Source: Serratia plymuthica NBRC 102599 (GTDB lineage: Bacteria; Pseudomonadota; Gammaproteobacteria; Enterobacterales; Enterobacteriaceae). From it: 64,000 nt of DNA. The position numbers were made by a program, and so were the translations under genes. The DNA lies in contig NZ_BCTU01000019.1 of the NCBI RefSeq assembly GCF_001590925.1, positions 1 through 64,000 of the forward strand, written 5' to 3'. Of the stretch, positions 1 through 8,695 are shown piece by piece. The first letter of the stretch is position 1. Each line of letters opens with the position of its first letter. Under the pieces are notes generated by a model that saw only the letters and a program-made list of their open reading frames with translations, made no database searches and was not told where the DNA came from.

Positions 1-42
1 TTTGCTTTCGCGGATGAAGAAAATGGGTATGTGAACCGGTAA
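1..42 (+). CDS. Possible 3' end of an upstream gene (partial)
   Basis: Reading from base 1, thirteen sense codons (FAFADEENGYVNR) are followed by TAA at 40-42. The composition is protein-like, and the next 200 bases are stop-rich and AT-rich, so this could be the tail of a gene that begins outside the window. The piece is too short to identify and may be chance. Confidence 0.25.
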   Translation, partial: FAFADEENGYVNR

Positions 43-247
43 AGGTCTCTGGGGTTAATGGCACGTTATTATAAAAAGGGCGGCATTTAATGAGACGCTT
101 ATAATTAACGCTGAAATTATCCCTGGGTATTTTTATCATTAACGTTACTGACACCTCTGGCTTGATGATTTTTTTAATGGCGCTCTGGCGAGTTTATAAT
201 ACGTCACCTATAACTTACCGAGTGATTTTATTGGTGAGACGCTAAGT
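43..247 (+). promoter_or_regulatory. AT-rich region upstream of zmn1 with a TATAAT box
   Basis: This noncoding stretch precedes the first cluster gene. A perfect -10 hexamer TATAAT lies at 195-200, 48 bases before the zmn1 start codon. The -35 position 17 bases upstream is only T-rich, and a TTGATG at 162-167 is too far away (27 bases). If this is the zmn1-zmn4 promoter, it probably needs an activator. A GGTGAG about 11 bases before the ATG may serve as ribosome binding site. Confidence 0.35.
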
Positions 248-673
248 ATGCTATCAATTCCAAGTGTATTAATATCCAACAGACACAGTATATTATTAAA
301 GGATGATGTCAGATTGTTGCTCACGGCGCTCGAGGGCATTGAGGGAAACTTTCTGGTAAATATGGAACCTGCGTGCCGACAGATATTGAAGTTTTTAAAT
401 CACGAGGTGGCGAGGGCGGAAAAGGTCAGTAATGAAGTCTTCAGTATTTTTGATGATTACTTCGGTATAACACGAACCTCGGATCGGCCGTTAGACGTTT
501 ATATTTCATCAGGCATTCATTGTGCATTGCTTTTTAGTGAGGAAATAAAGGTGTCTGAAACGGCACTGCGGATTGATGAGCAAGAAAGATTATTGCAAGG
601 AATACATGAAGCACTGTTAATTGGCGTTGATTACCTCAGTGCTTCACAACAGCATGTCAGGGAGCGGATATGA
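248..673 (+). CDS. zmn1: Unknown protein, first gene of the zeamine-type cluster
   Basis: This 141-residue soluble protein has no family I recognise. It has no signal peptide, membrane segment or obvious catalytic motif, and looks mostly helical and acidic. It overlaps zmn2 by four bases (ATGA), so the two are probably translated together. Base composition is clearly more AT-rich than the synthase genes, which suggests a separate origin. The symbol is assigned only because this is the first of 22 genes whose order matches the published numbering as I remember it. Function unknown. Confidence 0.6.
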   Translation: MLSIPSVLISNRHSILLKDDVRLLLTALEGIEGNFLVNMEPACRQILKFLNHEVARAEKVSNEVFSIFDDYFGITRTSDRPLDVYISSGIHCALLFSEEIKVSETALRIDEQERLLQGIHEALLIGVDYLSASQQHVRERI

Positions 674-1182
674 AGAGTCCAGAGTTAACCCGTTGGAAGG
701 TTGGGCATAAGATTTTCACCCTTTTTATTCAGGCGGCCTTGTTGGCATTGCATAATGTTGAAGCGTATTTCCTGCAGGGTAACAGGCATGAGGGTATTCT
801 CTCACTGAGAAATGCGGCCAATATGATGAGAATGTCGGCACTGGCAATGAAATACAGCGCTGACTTTCAGAAAGGAAAGTATGAAAGCATTATCCGGCCC
901 TCTATGCCCGAGAGGTTCAGCGGGTTGGGGAGTATGGATCATGCTTATTTAATTAAAGTCATGGCACGCATAAAAAAGAATAAAGAACGAATGCGGGATT
1001 TTTTTGGTGAGGAATACGATGATTTTGTTGCCTCGGTACAGCAAGCCTACGATGCCCACATTTTTGTCTGCGAGCGCTTTGTGGAAAACCAAAATAGCCT
1101 GAGAAGCGCAAATTTACACCCTGCGGCTGAAGTGCTCACTGAGTTTAAAATTAAACGTTTGTCTTTTATTCAACCTAAATGA
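670..1182 (+). CDS. zmn2: Unknown protein, translationally coupled to zmn1
   Basis: This 170-residue protein is rich in Lys, Arg and Met and looks helical, with no signal peptide or recognised domain. The start codon overlaps the zmn1 stop (ATGA), and the end overlaps an alternative upstream start of zmn3, so zmn1-zmn3 form one transcription unit. Pairing with zmn1 suggests a two-protein unit, but nothing in the sequence reveals a reaction. Codon use is AT-rich like zmn1. The symbol is by position in the cluster. Confidence 0.6.
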   Translation: MKSPELTRWKVGHKIFTLFIQAALLALHNVEAYFLQGNRHEGILSLRNAANMMRMSALAMKYSADFQKGKYESIIRPSMPERFSGLGSMDHAYLIKVMARIKKNKERMRDFFGEEYDDFVASVQQAYDAHIFVCERFVENQNSLRSANLHPAAEVLTEFKIKRLSFIQPK

Positions 1183-1199
1183 TCGGGGGTAAGGAAACC

Positions 1200-2573
1200 A
1201 TGTTTAATCAAGAGGAATTGGCCCTATTGGCCAGACAGCTTTCCGCCCTGGAGGCGAGTTTCTCCCTGTTGCCTGAGTATAAGGAAAATGAAGCCTTGGC
1301 GCCGATGGAGGCGGTATTGAGTGAGCTATCTTCAAGAATGGCCGATAATTACCCCTATTTTCACCCCTTTTATTTGGGGCAAATGCTGAAACCCCCTCAT
1401 CCCATTGCGCGTCTCGCTTATTCCTTATGCCTGTATATCAACCCTAATAATCATGCACTTGATGGTGGAAGAGCCACCTCGGCGATGGAAAAGGAAGCGG
1501 TTGCCGAAATAGCCCGCATGTTTGGCTGGTCCGAGCATCTTGGCCATCTGACCAGTGGCGGGACTTTTGCCAATCTGGAAGCGCTCTGGATTGCGAAAAT
1601 GCTGCGTCCAGGGACGACGGTGGCCGCTTCAGAACTGGCGCATTACACCCATGAGCGTATTAGTCAGGTGTTGGGCATGGGGTTTGAAAAGATCCCCTGC
1701 GATGCCGCCGGGCGGATGGATATCGTCGAGCTGGAAGCGAGGTTGCAACAAGGCAATATAGGTACCCTGGTCGTGACATTAGGCACCACCGCCGCAGGAA
1801 CGCTTGATCCCCTGGATGCCATTCTCGCGCTAAAAAGAAAGTATCACTTCAGAATTCACGTCGATGCCGCCTATGGAGGCTATTTTTCTCTGTGCGAGGG
1901 GCTGTCGGTGGCGAGTCGGAGTGCGTTTGAGGCCATGGCGCAAGCGGATTCTATCGTTGTCGATCCGCATAAACATGGCATGCAGCCCTATGGATGCGGC
2001 TGTGTCTTGTTTAAGGACCCAGGGGTAGGAATACATTACAAGCACGATTCGCCGTACACCTATTTCAGTTCGGATGAATTGCATTTAGGGGAGATCAGTT
2101 TGGAATGCTCACGGGCAGGCGCATCGGCCGGCGCGCTTTGGGCCACCCAAAAACTGCTGCCTTTGGTGGCGGGCGGCACCTTTGCTGCTGCGCTTCAATG
2201 TTCCAGGGACGCCGCCATGTCACTGTTCCAGTGGTTGGAGGAAGAAGCGGACTGCGTGACGGTTTTGGAACCCGCGCTGGATATTGTGCTGTGGTTTGTG
2301 GCTGGCGCCAGTGCCCAGGCCAGTTCAGCACTGTCGCAAAGGGTGTTTGACAAGGCCGCTGAAATGAATCTCCATCTGGCATTGGCACGCGTCCCTAAAA
2401 AATTGCTGCGGGATAAAATCGCGCCGGACAGCGCATTTTGGGATGCGGAGTCGGTGTTGTGTTTACGGGTATGTTTGATGAAGCCGGCGCATATTGCCTG
2501 GTTGCCGCAGATTAAAACGCACCTGCGGGTGGCGATGAATGAGGCAGTCAGGACACCGGCGGAAAAAGCATAA
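1200..2573 (+). CDS. zmn3: PLP-dependent decarboxylase (group II family)
   Basis: This 457-residue enzyme belongs to the pyridoxal-phosphate amino-acid decarboxylase family (glutamate, tyrosine, diaminobutyrate and aspartate decarboxylases). Near residue 219 it has HVDAAYGG, with the Asp that binds the PLP ring nitrogen. DPHKH near residue 255 carries the Schiff-base lysine. An early TSGGTFAN motif fits phosphate/cofactor binding. The ATG at 1200 is preferred over one at 1179 because AAGGA lies just ahead of it. The substrate cannot be read from the sequence; a cluster role could be supply of an amine, but this is a guess. It is followed by zmn4 on the same strand. Confidence 0.85.
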   Translation: MFNQEELALLARQLSALEASFSLLPEYKENEALAPMEAVLSELSSRMADNYPYFHPFYLGQMLKPPHPIARLAYSLCLYINPNNHALDGGRATSAMEKEAVAEIARMFGWSEHLGHLTSGGTFANLEALWIAKMLRPGTTVAASELAHYTHERISQVLGMGFEKIPCDAAGRMDIVELEARLQQGNIGTLVVTLGTTAAGTLDPLDAILALKRKYHFRIHVDAAYGGYFSLCEGLSVASRSAFEAMAQADSIVVDPHKHGMQPYGCGCVLFKDPGVGIHYKHDSPYTYFSSDELHLGEISLECSRAGASAGALWATQKLLPLVAGGTFAAALQCSRDAAMSLFQWLEEEADCVTVLEPALDIVLWFVAGASAQASSALSQRVFDKAAEMNLHLALARVPKKLLRDKIAPDSAFWDAESVLCLRVCLMKPAHIAWLPQIKTHLRVAMNEAVRTPAEKA

Positions 2574-2620
2574 ATCATCAGTTGGGAAACCCTATTAAAA
2601 ACCTTACGGGAGTTCAATGT

Positions 2621-3274
2621 ATGACAGCAGATCTTCAGGCGCGTTTTGCTTATAGCGTGTTGGATGAGACTCACACCGAACAGACTATTGCATGTCTGTG
2701 TACGGTATTTAGCGCTCAGGAACCGCTGGGGAAGGCGATAGGCATATCGTCAGACGAGTTGACGCCTTTCGTAACGGATTTGGTTCATCACGCGATAAAA
2801 ACCCAGCTGTCTTGGGTGGCAATAGAAAAAACCTCATCCCGGTTGGTGGGGGTAAGGATATTGACGGATTTTCATAATGACTTTATCCCCGGCGATTATG
2901 AAAGCCAAAAGTTGAATACCATCTTCGCTTTTCTTGAGTCGCTTTATGAGTTTCAACACTCTGACGAGGAAAACGAAAGTAAACCGCAGCTGCATTGCTG
3001 GATGACCGCAGTGTTGCCGGCATTTCAGCGGCAAGGGATTTTGCGAAGCCTTTATCGGGCGGCGAGTTTGTCGGCCATTGAAAAGGGATTTAGATTTGGT
3101 ATTTCGGAGGTGACCAGCCCGTATAACCTCGCTTTTCTGGAAAGCGACGTGACTGTGAAGAAATTGAATACCCTTCATTATACGAAATATCAAAAAGACG
3201 GTGTTTTTCCTTTTTCATTGGCTGAAGACAGCGAGCTGTGCGTGTTATGCCGATATCCCCTGGTAGTACGATAG
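2621..3274 (+). CDS. zmn4: GNAT-like acetyltransferase
   Basis: This 217-residue protein has the layout of a GCN5-related N-acetyltransferase. A central strand-rich core contains HCWMTAVLPAFQRQGI, where the Q-R-Q-G-I stretch corresponds to the acetyl-CoA pyrophosphate loop (usually R/Q-x-x-G-x-G/A), followed by a helix (LYRAASLSAIEKG). The ATG at 2621 follows CGGGAG at about 9 bases and is preferred over a TTG at 2582. It could acetylate an antibiotic intermediate (self-protection) or a polyamine; neither is shown. It ends 69 bases from the convergent zmn5. Confidence 0.65.
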   Translation: MTADLQARFAYSVLDETHTEQTIACLCTVFSAQEPLGKAIGISSDELTPFVTDLVHHAIKTQLSWVAIEKTSSRLVGVRILTDFHNDFIPGDYESQKLNTIFAFLESLYEFQHSDEENESKPQLHCWMTAVLPAFQRQGILRSLYRAASLSAIEKGFRFGISEVTSPYNLAFLESDVTVKKLNTLHYTKYQKDGVFPFSLAEDSELCVLCRYPLVVR

Positions 3275-3343
3275 CCCTTTTCCAGGGCTGTGGATGATTG
3301 TCGGGCAGATGGCGGAAACGATGCGTGGATCGCCGACGGCCGA

Positions 3344-4072
3344 TCAGTGCGCCGCTGGCGCCAAAATCAGGGTGATGACTTCGCTGTCGCGGACTAAGTA
3401 ACGGCCTCTGACGCGATATCCTGCGGGCAGCCTGGGGGCCAGCCTCCGGGTCAGTTGTAAAGTAAACGCGTTCTGTTGCGGATTAAGTTCACATAGCCAA
3501 GCGGCTTCGAAACCAAACATATGCTGAACCTGCGGGAAAAGTGCTTTAAATAAACTTTCCTTGGCGGAAAAAGTGATCAGCAGCGCGGTTTCGTAGGGAA
3601 GCGGGCTCTTGGCCAGCAGCGCACGTTCATCTGGCGTGGTAAAAGTCGTCGCGATTTCTCGCATAACTTCCGGCTGGAGCCGCTCAATATCAACGCCCGG
3701 ATTGACGCGATAACGCTGAGGAGAAAGCACCGCGATGGCCCATTTGCCGGTATGCGAAATACTGCCGCACCAGCCGGCTGGCCAGACCGGCGCACGATCG
3801 GGGCCGACAGCAACGGCATCGCGGCAGCCGGCATTCATCAACAGCTGACGCGCGGCATAACGCCCGGAAAGATAGTCGGCCCGCCGTTTCGCCACCGCCG
3901 AACTCAGCACGCCCGGCAAGGGGATCGACAGTTGGGCAAACAGCGCATTGTGGTAACCGCAGCCATCAAATTCCACAAGACATGCCGTAACGGCGGGAAC
4001 ATCGGTGACAAAGCCCGTGCTCTGTTGGCGTATAAAAGCGGAGGCGATAAACGCCGTTTCAAAAGTAAACAT
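3344..4072 (-). CDS. zmn5: 4'-phosphopantetheinyl transferase (EntD/Sfp type)
   Basis: This 242-residue enzyme moves the phosphopantetheine arm of CoA onto the serine of carrier domains, here the ACPs and PCPs of Zmn10, Zmn16, Zmn17 and Zmn18. Diagnostic motifs are WCGSISHTG (CoA-binding Ser-His), GVDIE (metal-binding Asp and Glu) and FSAKESLFKA (the W/FxxKEAxxK signature). A strand-rich C-terminal lobe is typical of the EntD branch. It is the last gene of the leftward zmn8-7-6-5 unit, 70 bases after zmn6. The start has only a weak ribosome binding site, so an alternative start is possible. Confidence 0.92.
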   Translation of the reverse strand: MFTFETAFIASAFIRQQSTGFVTDVPAVTACLVEFDGCGYHNALFAQLSIPLPGVLSSAVAKRRADYLSGRYAARQLLMNAGCRDAVAVGPDRAPVWPAGWCGSISHTGKWAIAVLSPQRYRVNPGVDIERLQPEVMREIATTFTTPDERALLAKSPLPYETALLITFSAKESLFKALFPQVQHMFGFEAAWLCELNPQQNAFTLQLTRRLAPRLPAGYRVRGRYLVRDSEVITLILAPAAH

Positions 4073-4142
4073 ATGCCCAGCGTAATACGTTTATAGGCGG
4101 ACATCGCAACCGATGCCCTTCGGCGCCTGGCACCCCATCAGG

Positions 4143-5063
4143 TTACCCCTCGCGTGCCGTCGCGTCGGGTTTATCCGCCGGCAAAATACGCACCAGTACG
4201 CGCTGCCCGATACGAATCTGCGGCGCATCCAGGGTCAGTACGCATTCAATAACCCGCGTATCCTGATTCACATTGGGGTCGTCCGTGGGTTGTCGGGCGC
4301 CAAACACTTCGCTCAGGCGCAAGACCTGCGCTTTATAGATGCGCTTATCGTTATTCTCCAGAGTGACCTCCGCATGCTGTCCAGGCTGAACGGCGTTAAC
4401 GAAAACGTCCTCCAGCTCGGCGCGTACGATGCGTGGTGCATTGGGGGCCAGCATAAACAGCCGGGTCACATTCAGCGTGGACGCGCCTTCGCCCGGTTTG
4501 GCGTCGCGTTTGACAATGCGGCCATCCGCCGGCGCAACGACCAGATATTTTTCCACTTCCAGCTCAGCGGCTTTGACCCCCGCGTTTGCCGTTTCCAGCG
4601 TGGCTTTCTTCATCGCCAGCTCGCGCTGTTGCAGTGCCATCTGATCCGCTGCGTTGTCATGCTGCTGCTCGGAAATCACCGTGGTATTCAGCTTTGCCAA
4701 GCGGTTGAACTCCCGTGTCGCTATTATCAGCTTCTGCTGTGCCCACTCCAGATCGCGCACTGCCTCGATTTGTTGTTTGATCTTGATGTTTAGTGCATCA
4801 AGCGCTTCGTTATCTTCGATGCGCGCCAGCAGTTGGCCTTTTTTTACCACCGCGCCTTCTTCTACCAGAATCTCTTTGATAATGCCGGGGCGGGGGGCAT
4901 CGATACTGATTAAGCCGCCTTCGATGCTGATATAGCCTTTAGCCACGGCGGCCCAAGGGGAGGGCGTGGCGGTGGCGGCAGCGGCGAGAGGGGTGTCATC
5001 GCAGCCACTCAAGCTCAGAGCCAGAGACATTGCCAGTAAGCAGAGACGCAGGACGTTTTTCAT
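4143..5063 (-). CDS. zmn6: HlyD/DevB-type periplasmic adaptor lipoprotein
   Basis: This 306-residue membrane-fusion protein links an inner-membrane ABC pump to an outer-membrane channel. The N-terminus is a lipoprotein signal (hydrophobic stretch ending LSGC), so it should be lipid-anchored on the periplasmic side. Next come the first biotinyl/lipoyl half-motif (GIIKEILVEEGAVVKKGQLLARIED), a coiled-coil hairpin (about residues 70-150), the second half-motif (VVAPADGRIVKRDAKPGEG) and a beta-barrel region. The ATG at 5063 overlaps the zmn7 stop (ATGA); a GTG at 5072 would add three residues. With zmn7/zmn8 it resembles DevBCA and MacAB exporters, so it probably exports zeamines or a precursor. 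Confidence 0.88.
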   Translation of the reverse strand: MKNVLRLCLLAMSLALSLSGCDDTPLAAAATATPSPWAAVAKGYISIEGGLISIDAPRPGIIKEILVEEGAVVKKGQLLARIEDNEALDALNIKIKQQIEAVRDLEWAQQKLIIATREFNRLAKLNTTVISEQQHDNAADQMALQQRELAMKKATLETANAGVKAAELEVEKYLVVAPADGRIVKRDAKPGEGASTLNVTRLFMLAPNAPRIVRAELEDVFVNAVQPGQHAEVTLENNDKRIYKAQVLRLSEVFGARQPTDDPNVNQDTRVIECVLTLDAPQIRIGQRVLVRILPADKPDATAREG

Positions 5064-5779
5064 AGGGTGCACGATCTCTCAGGAATAGGACGAGTGTCGT
5101 CGGTTATGTGTCCATCTTCGATGGTAATTACCCGGTCGGCATGATCGATCAGGCGGCTGTCGTGGGATACGGCAAGCACGGTGTAGCCTTTTTCGCGGGC
5201 GATATTGTGCAGCAGGTCCACCACCGTCTGCCCGTTGTGCTTATCAAGCGCGCTGGTGGGTTCGTCGGCAAAAAGAAAAGGCGGATCTTTTACCAACGCG
5301 CGCGCAATCGCCACGCGTTGCTTTTCTCCCCCGGAAAGCTCGGTTGGACGCAGGGTTTTGCGCTGGCTCAGGCCAACGATGTCCAGCGCCTCGCTTGCCC
5401 GCCGGGTGGCTTCTTTTTTCGGGACTTTCGCGCCGTAGACCAGCGGCAGGATGACATTATCCAGCGCGGTCATCGCAGCGAACAGGTTAAAGCCCTGAAA
5501 CACGAAGCCGCAGTTCATCAGCCGAAAATATTCCAGCTCATGGCGCGACATGGTCGTCAGCGTTGCGTCATTAACCTGTACGCGACCGCTATCTGGGCGC
5601 AGCAGCCCCGAAAGAATCGCCAGCAGCGTACTTTTTCCGGAGCCTGATGGCCCGATAATCAGGGTCAGCTCCCCATTGAAAATGCTGAGGTCAACATTTC
5701 TGATCACCGGCTGTACGATTTTCCCCACGGTGAAGCCGTGGGAAATCTGCTCGGCCAGAATTGTGGCAGTTTTTTTCAT
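5060..5779 (-). CDS. zmn7: ABC transporter ATP-binding subunit (MacB/LolD/DevA type)
   Basis: This 239-residue ATPase has Walker A GPSGSGKST, a Q-loop (GFVFQGFNLF), the signature LSGGEKQRVAIARAL, Walker B FLFADEPTSALD and the switch His in AVSHD. The length and the LFAAMTALDNV loop are typical of the MacB/LolD/DevA subfamily, which drives mechanotransmission-type permeases rather than classical exporters. It sits 8 bases after zmn8 and overlaps zmn6, forming a three-part pump with them. Confidence 0.92.
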   Translation of the reverse strand: MKKTATILAEQISHGFTVGKIVQPVIRNVDLSIFNGELTLIIGPSGSGKSTLLAILSGLLRPDSGRVQVNDATLTTMSRHELEYFRLMNCGFVFQGFNLFAAMTALDNVILPLVYGAKVPKKEATRRASEALDIVGLSQRKTLRPTELSGGEKQRVAIARALVKDPPFLFADEPTSALDKHNGQTVVDLLHNIAREKGYTVLAVSHDSRLIDHADRVITIEDGHITDDTRPIPERSCTL

Positions 5780-5787
5780 CGTATTTC

Positions 5788-6915
5788 TCAGCGTAGTAAC
5801 GTAAAGGGTTCGGCACGATTAAGCGCGCGCAGGGCAGAAAGCCCGGAGAGCAGCGTAATGATCATCACCAACAGCAGAATGCCGGCAGCGGCAACCAACG
5901 GAATGGTAAAGGTGACATAAAACAGCTCAGCCCCGGCGGCGATAAGCACGCTGACCAGTGCGGCAATGCACAATCCCACCACGCCAATCCAGAAAGATTG
6001 TTCCAGCACTACGGCGCGCAGGGATGCGGACGATACCCCGAGCGCGCGAAGCGTGGCGTATTCGCGCAGTGCGGAAACAATAGCCGCCATCAGCGTCTGG
6101 CTGGTGATCACTACGCCTACGATAAAGCCAAGCACGGAGGAGAACAGGAATCCCCCGCCCGCGCCTGATTCAAACAGCCAGTACGCGACCGATTGAATGG
6201 AAAATTCCTCGGTGGTCCAGATTTGGTAATGGCGAAACGAACCGTGCGGCTGGAGCCGATCGCGTACCGCCTCAGCCTGCGTCGGGTCTTTTATTTTCAC
6301 CAGGAAGTAGTCGACGTCGTTATTGAGCAGGCTCTTATCGATGGTGCGTGCGGTGGTGAGTGAAGAGATGACGTTGGCGCCGCCCATGGAGCGCATCCCT
6401 CTGACCGTCCCGGCCACATGTACCCGCTTGCCTTGCAGTTCGGTATAGTCGCCCACTTTCACGCCCAGCTTGTCGAGATCGCTTTCATCAACCAGCAGAT
6501 TGCCGGGCACCCGCAACAGCTGTCTGAGTTGGGGGTTCAGCAGGCGCGAAAATGTCATGGATTCTGCTTTTGGATTGATGCCTATCAGGGTGGCGGAGAT
6601 GCGACCGCCGGTCGGTCGTTTCCAGTCAGCCAGCGTCCAGGTATAACGTTCGACGTCGATGACGTCGGGATCCATGCGCAATTGATTTTCAACTTTTTCA
6701 GGAATGGAGCGCGGCTGATCGACACTTTGCGTACCGGGAAACCCAACCCATAAATCGGCAGAGGAACGATCGATATAAACGCTGACGGCGCTGAACATGC
6801 CGAGCAGTAATCCAAACTGAATCAGCACCAGTAATCCTGCAAAAGCCACGGCTAGCACGGCCGGTAAAAACCGTCGCCACTCGTAAATCAAAATAGCTCG
6901 GGCTAATGAAAACAT
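5788..6915 (-). CDS. zmn8: ABC transporter permease (FtsX/DevC type)
   Basis: This 375-residue inner-membrane protein has one N-terminal transmembrane helix (about residues 18-40), a periplasmic domain of about 200 residues, and a bundle of three C-terminal helices (about residues 255-370). That is the MacB/FtsX/DevC topology. ALREYATLRALGVSSASLRAVVLEQ is the cytoplasmic coupling loop characteristic of DevC. The start at 6915 follows TAAGGAA; an upstream ATG at 6954 has no ribosome binding site. It is the first gene of the leftward pump-PPTase unit, facing zmn9 across an AT-rich divergent region. Confidence 0.85.
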   Translation of the reverse strand: MFSLARAILIYEWRRFLPAVLAVAFAGLLVLIQFGLLLGMFSAVSVYIDRSSADLWVGFPGTQSVDQPRSIPEKVENQLRMDPDVIDVERYTWTLADWKRPTGGRISATLIGINPKAESMTFSRLLNPQLRQLLRVPGNLLVDESDLDKLGVKVGDYTELQGKRVHVAGTVRGMRSMGGANVISSLTTARTIDKSLLNNDVDYFLVKIKDPTQAEAVRDRLQPHGSFRHYQIWTTEEFSIQSVAYWLFESGAGGGFLFSSVLGFIVGVVITSQTLMAAIVSALREYATLRALGVSSASLRAVVLEQSFWIGVVGLCIAALVSVLIAAGAELFYVTFTIPLVAAAGILLLVMIITLLSGLSALRALNRAEPFTLLR

Positions 6916-6954
6916 AGGGCGGCTATTCCTTACCAGATAATGGGCCTGTGTCAT

Positions 6955-7563
6955 AACAATGGGGTGATGTCATTAACCGGACAGGCGGCGTAGCGCGTCT
7001 TTCGGTTAACGCATGAATGAATTAATTCCCCTTCTAATTATTTTTAATTAATTAATTGGCTATAATTTTCTCCGTAATGCCCAATGGCAGGCCATATTTC
7101 TGCCTGCGTTGATAATAAAAAATACAGCGCTCGGACTATAGCACTTGCGATTTGTTTATGTAAAGGCCTTTTTATGAATATTTAATGAACCTAATGTCTT
7201 ATTTTTGAAGTTGGTCAATAAAATGCACTATCTATTTGATTTTAATGGTTAAGTTGATAAGGTGTAAAATTCTGTTTTTCTATTTTTATTGGGTTGTAAA
7301 TTCTAAAAAAAAGAATAAATGCAGATTTATGTAACAATCTGGTCAGGTTAAATCAAGCTAAGTGATTAATTTTTAAGTTGATATTCTTTTTTGGTTTCTA
7401 AGATTACGCAGACTATCGGTTAAGTTGAAATATAAGCTTTAGGCATGTATACCGTTATTTCATAAATTTGATGTGATATTATTCCCCACATAATTCATAT
7501 GCATTATTTAACTTGTTTGTAACACTTCTTTGTTTGGCTATATATGGCGGGACTGGGTTCGTT
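6955..7563. promoter_or_regulatory. AT-rich divergent intergenic region between zmn8 and zmn9
   Basis: About 600 bases without a convincing gene, far richer in A and T than the flanking genes, with runs such as repeated TTAATTAATT near 7041-7057. It must contain the leftward promoter for zmn8-zmn5 and probably the rightward one for the zmn9-zmn21 unit. A TATAAT is visible on the + strand at 7061-7066, with a poor -35. The composition is what H-NS-type silencing proteins prefer, but I see no specific operator. Confidence 0.5.
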
Positions 7564-8559
7564 ATGACGCACATTTCTACGTATAACAGGTTGTCTGGGG
7601 CGGCTTTCATGAATGTCGCCATTCGCAGTGCACTGGATTGTCTAATAATCGGCGGTATTTTTTTTTACGTTAATCCGTCGGGGGGATTTACTTCTGTAGG
7701 AATTTTCCTAGCCTTGTTCCCGCTGGTGGCGATTATTTCCATCTCGGGTGAGGTTGTTTATGATCTCCTCAAAGGGTACGCAACAGAAGATTATGCTGTT
7801 CATCGCCGAACGTCTGAAGACATATCGCCTGCGGGCTGGGGGGAAACGCTCTGGGGGCGAATCGCCGGCTGCGCGATACTGCTGGCGCTGATTACCGTGC
7901 CACCGCTTTATTGGTTGCTACAAGCGTTTTCACCCGAAGGAAAAACGTTAACGGGCTGGGTGCTGGGTGCGGTCTGCCTGGTGGTTATCGCGGCGTGTTG
8001 CCTCACCCTGCGTATCGTCGGCGATCGGATTATCGACTGGTATGTCGGGCGGCTGGCCATGCCGCAGCAGGAGGCCAGCAAAGAAGCCAGCGACAGATTT
8101 ATGGTCTTTAATTATTTTCTTCCCTGGGCCGTGATCGCGGCAATCATTGCCGGCCTGCTGTCGTGGGGATATTTTTCACCGAGAAGCGAACAGGCTCCCG
8201 CCTATATTGACGTTGCAGAAATGGCCTTCAGCTGCGGCGGAACCGCTTATATTATTGCCCTGTGGATCGCCTATATCACGCAAAAACAGGCAACCATCGA
8301 TATTAGAGCCCATTTATTACGTTTCGACGACGATGACACTCTGGATGAAGGAACGATGTATTTTCTGATCCATGCATGGAGTGGCTGCATTATCGTCGCG
8401 ATTTTCATCATTAGTCGCTTTTTTTCCTGGGCATCTTTTACGCCGCTGCAGGTGACGCTGATTGACGCACTGGTCGCGGCGCTTAGCGCTATCGTAGGTG
8501 CGCTGGGGGGATTGCTAAGAGCAAGGACCAGTTTGTTAACGCAGGAACTCAAGAAATAA
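7564..8559 (+). CDS. zmn9: Multi-spanning integral membrane protein of unknown function
   Basis: This 331-residue protein has hydrophobic segments at about residues 16-32, 41-60, 98-120, 130-152, 183-206, 222-240, 265-285 and 290-312, giving six to eight membrane helices. I do not recognise the family. The DDDDT stretch with an acidic cluster in a loop is notable. The ATG at 7564 was chosen over a TTG at 7513; neither has a strong ribosome binding site. It lies directly before the PUFA-synthase-like genes, so it could be an immunity or transport component, or anchor the synthase; this is speculation. Confidence 0.65.
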   Translation: MTHISTYNRLSGAAFMNVAIRSALDCLIIGGIFFYVNPSGGFTSVGIFLALFPLVAIISISGEVVYDLLKGYATEDYAVHRRTSEDISPAGWGETLWGRIAGCAILLALITVPPLYWLLQAFSPEGKTLTGWVLGAVCLVVIAACCLTLRIVGDRIIDWYVGRLAMPQQEASKEASDRFMVFNYFLPWAVIAAIIAGLLSWGYFSPRSEQAPAYIDVAEMAFSCGGTAYIIALWIAYITQKQATIDIRAHLLRFDDDDTLDEGTMYFLIHAWSGCIIVAIFIISRFFSWASFTPLQVTLIDALVAALSAIVGALGGLLRARTSLLTQELKK

Positions 8560-8695
8560 TAACGTAAAGCTTCATTCACTTTATTGAAATAAAACAGCGC
8601 TTATTACGCTGCCAATAATGGCAGTGATTGTACTGTGCCCGTAAGAAAATTATGGGCGGGACATGGGGTCCATTCATCTGAATCGCGAGGAATAT

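Noticed and set aside
3273..3289. Terminator between zmn4 and zmn5
   Set aside because: AGCCCT/AGGGCT forms a 6-bp hairpin but no T run follows on either strand.
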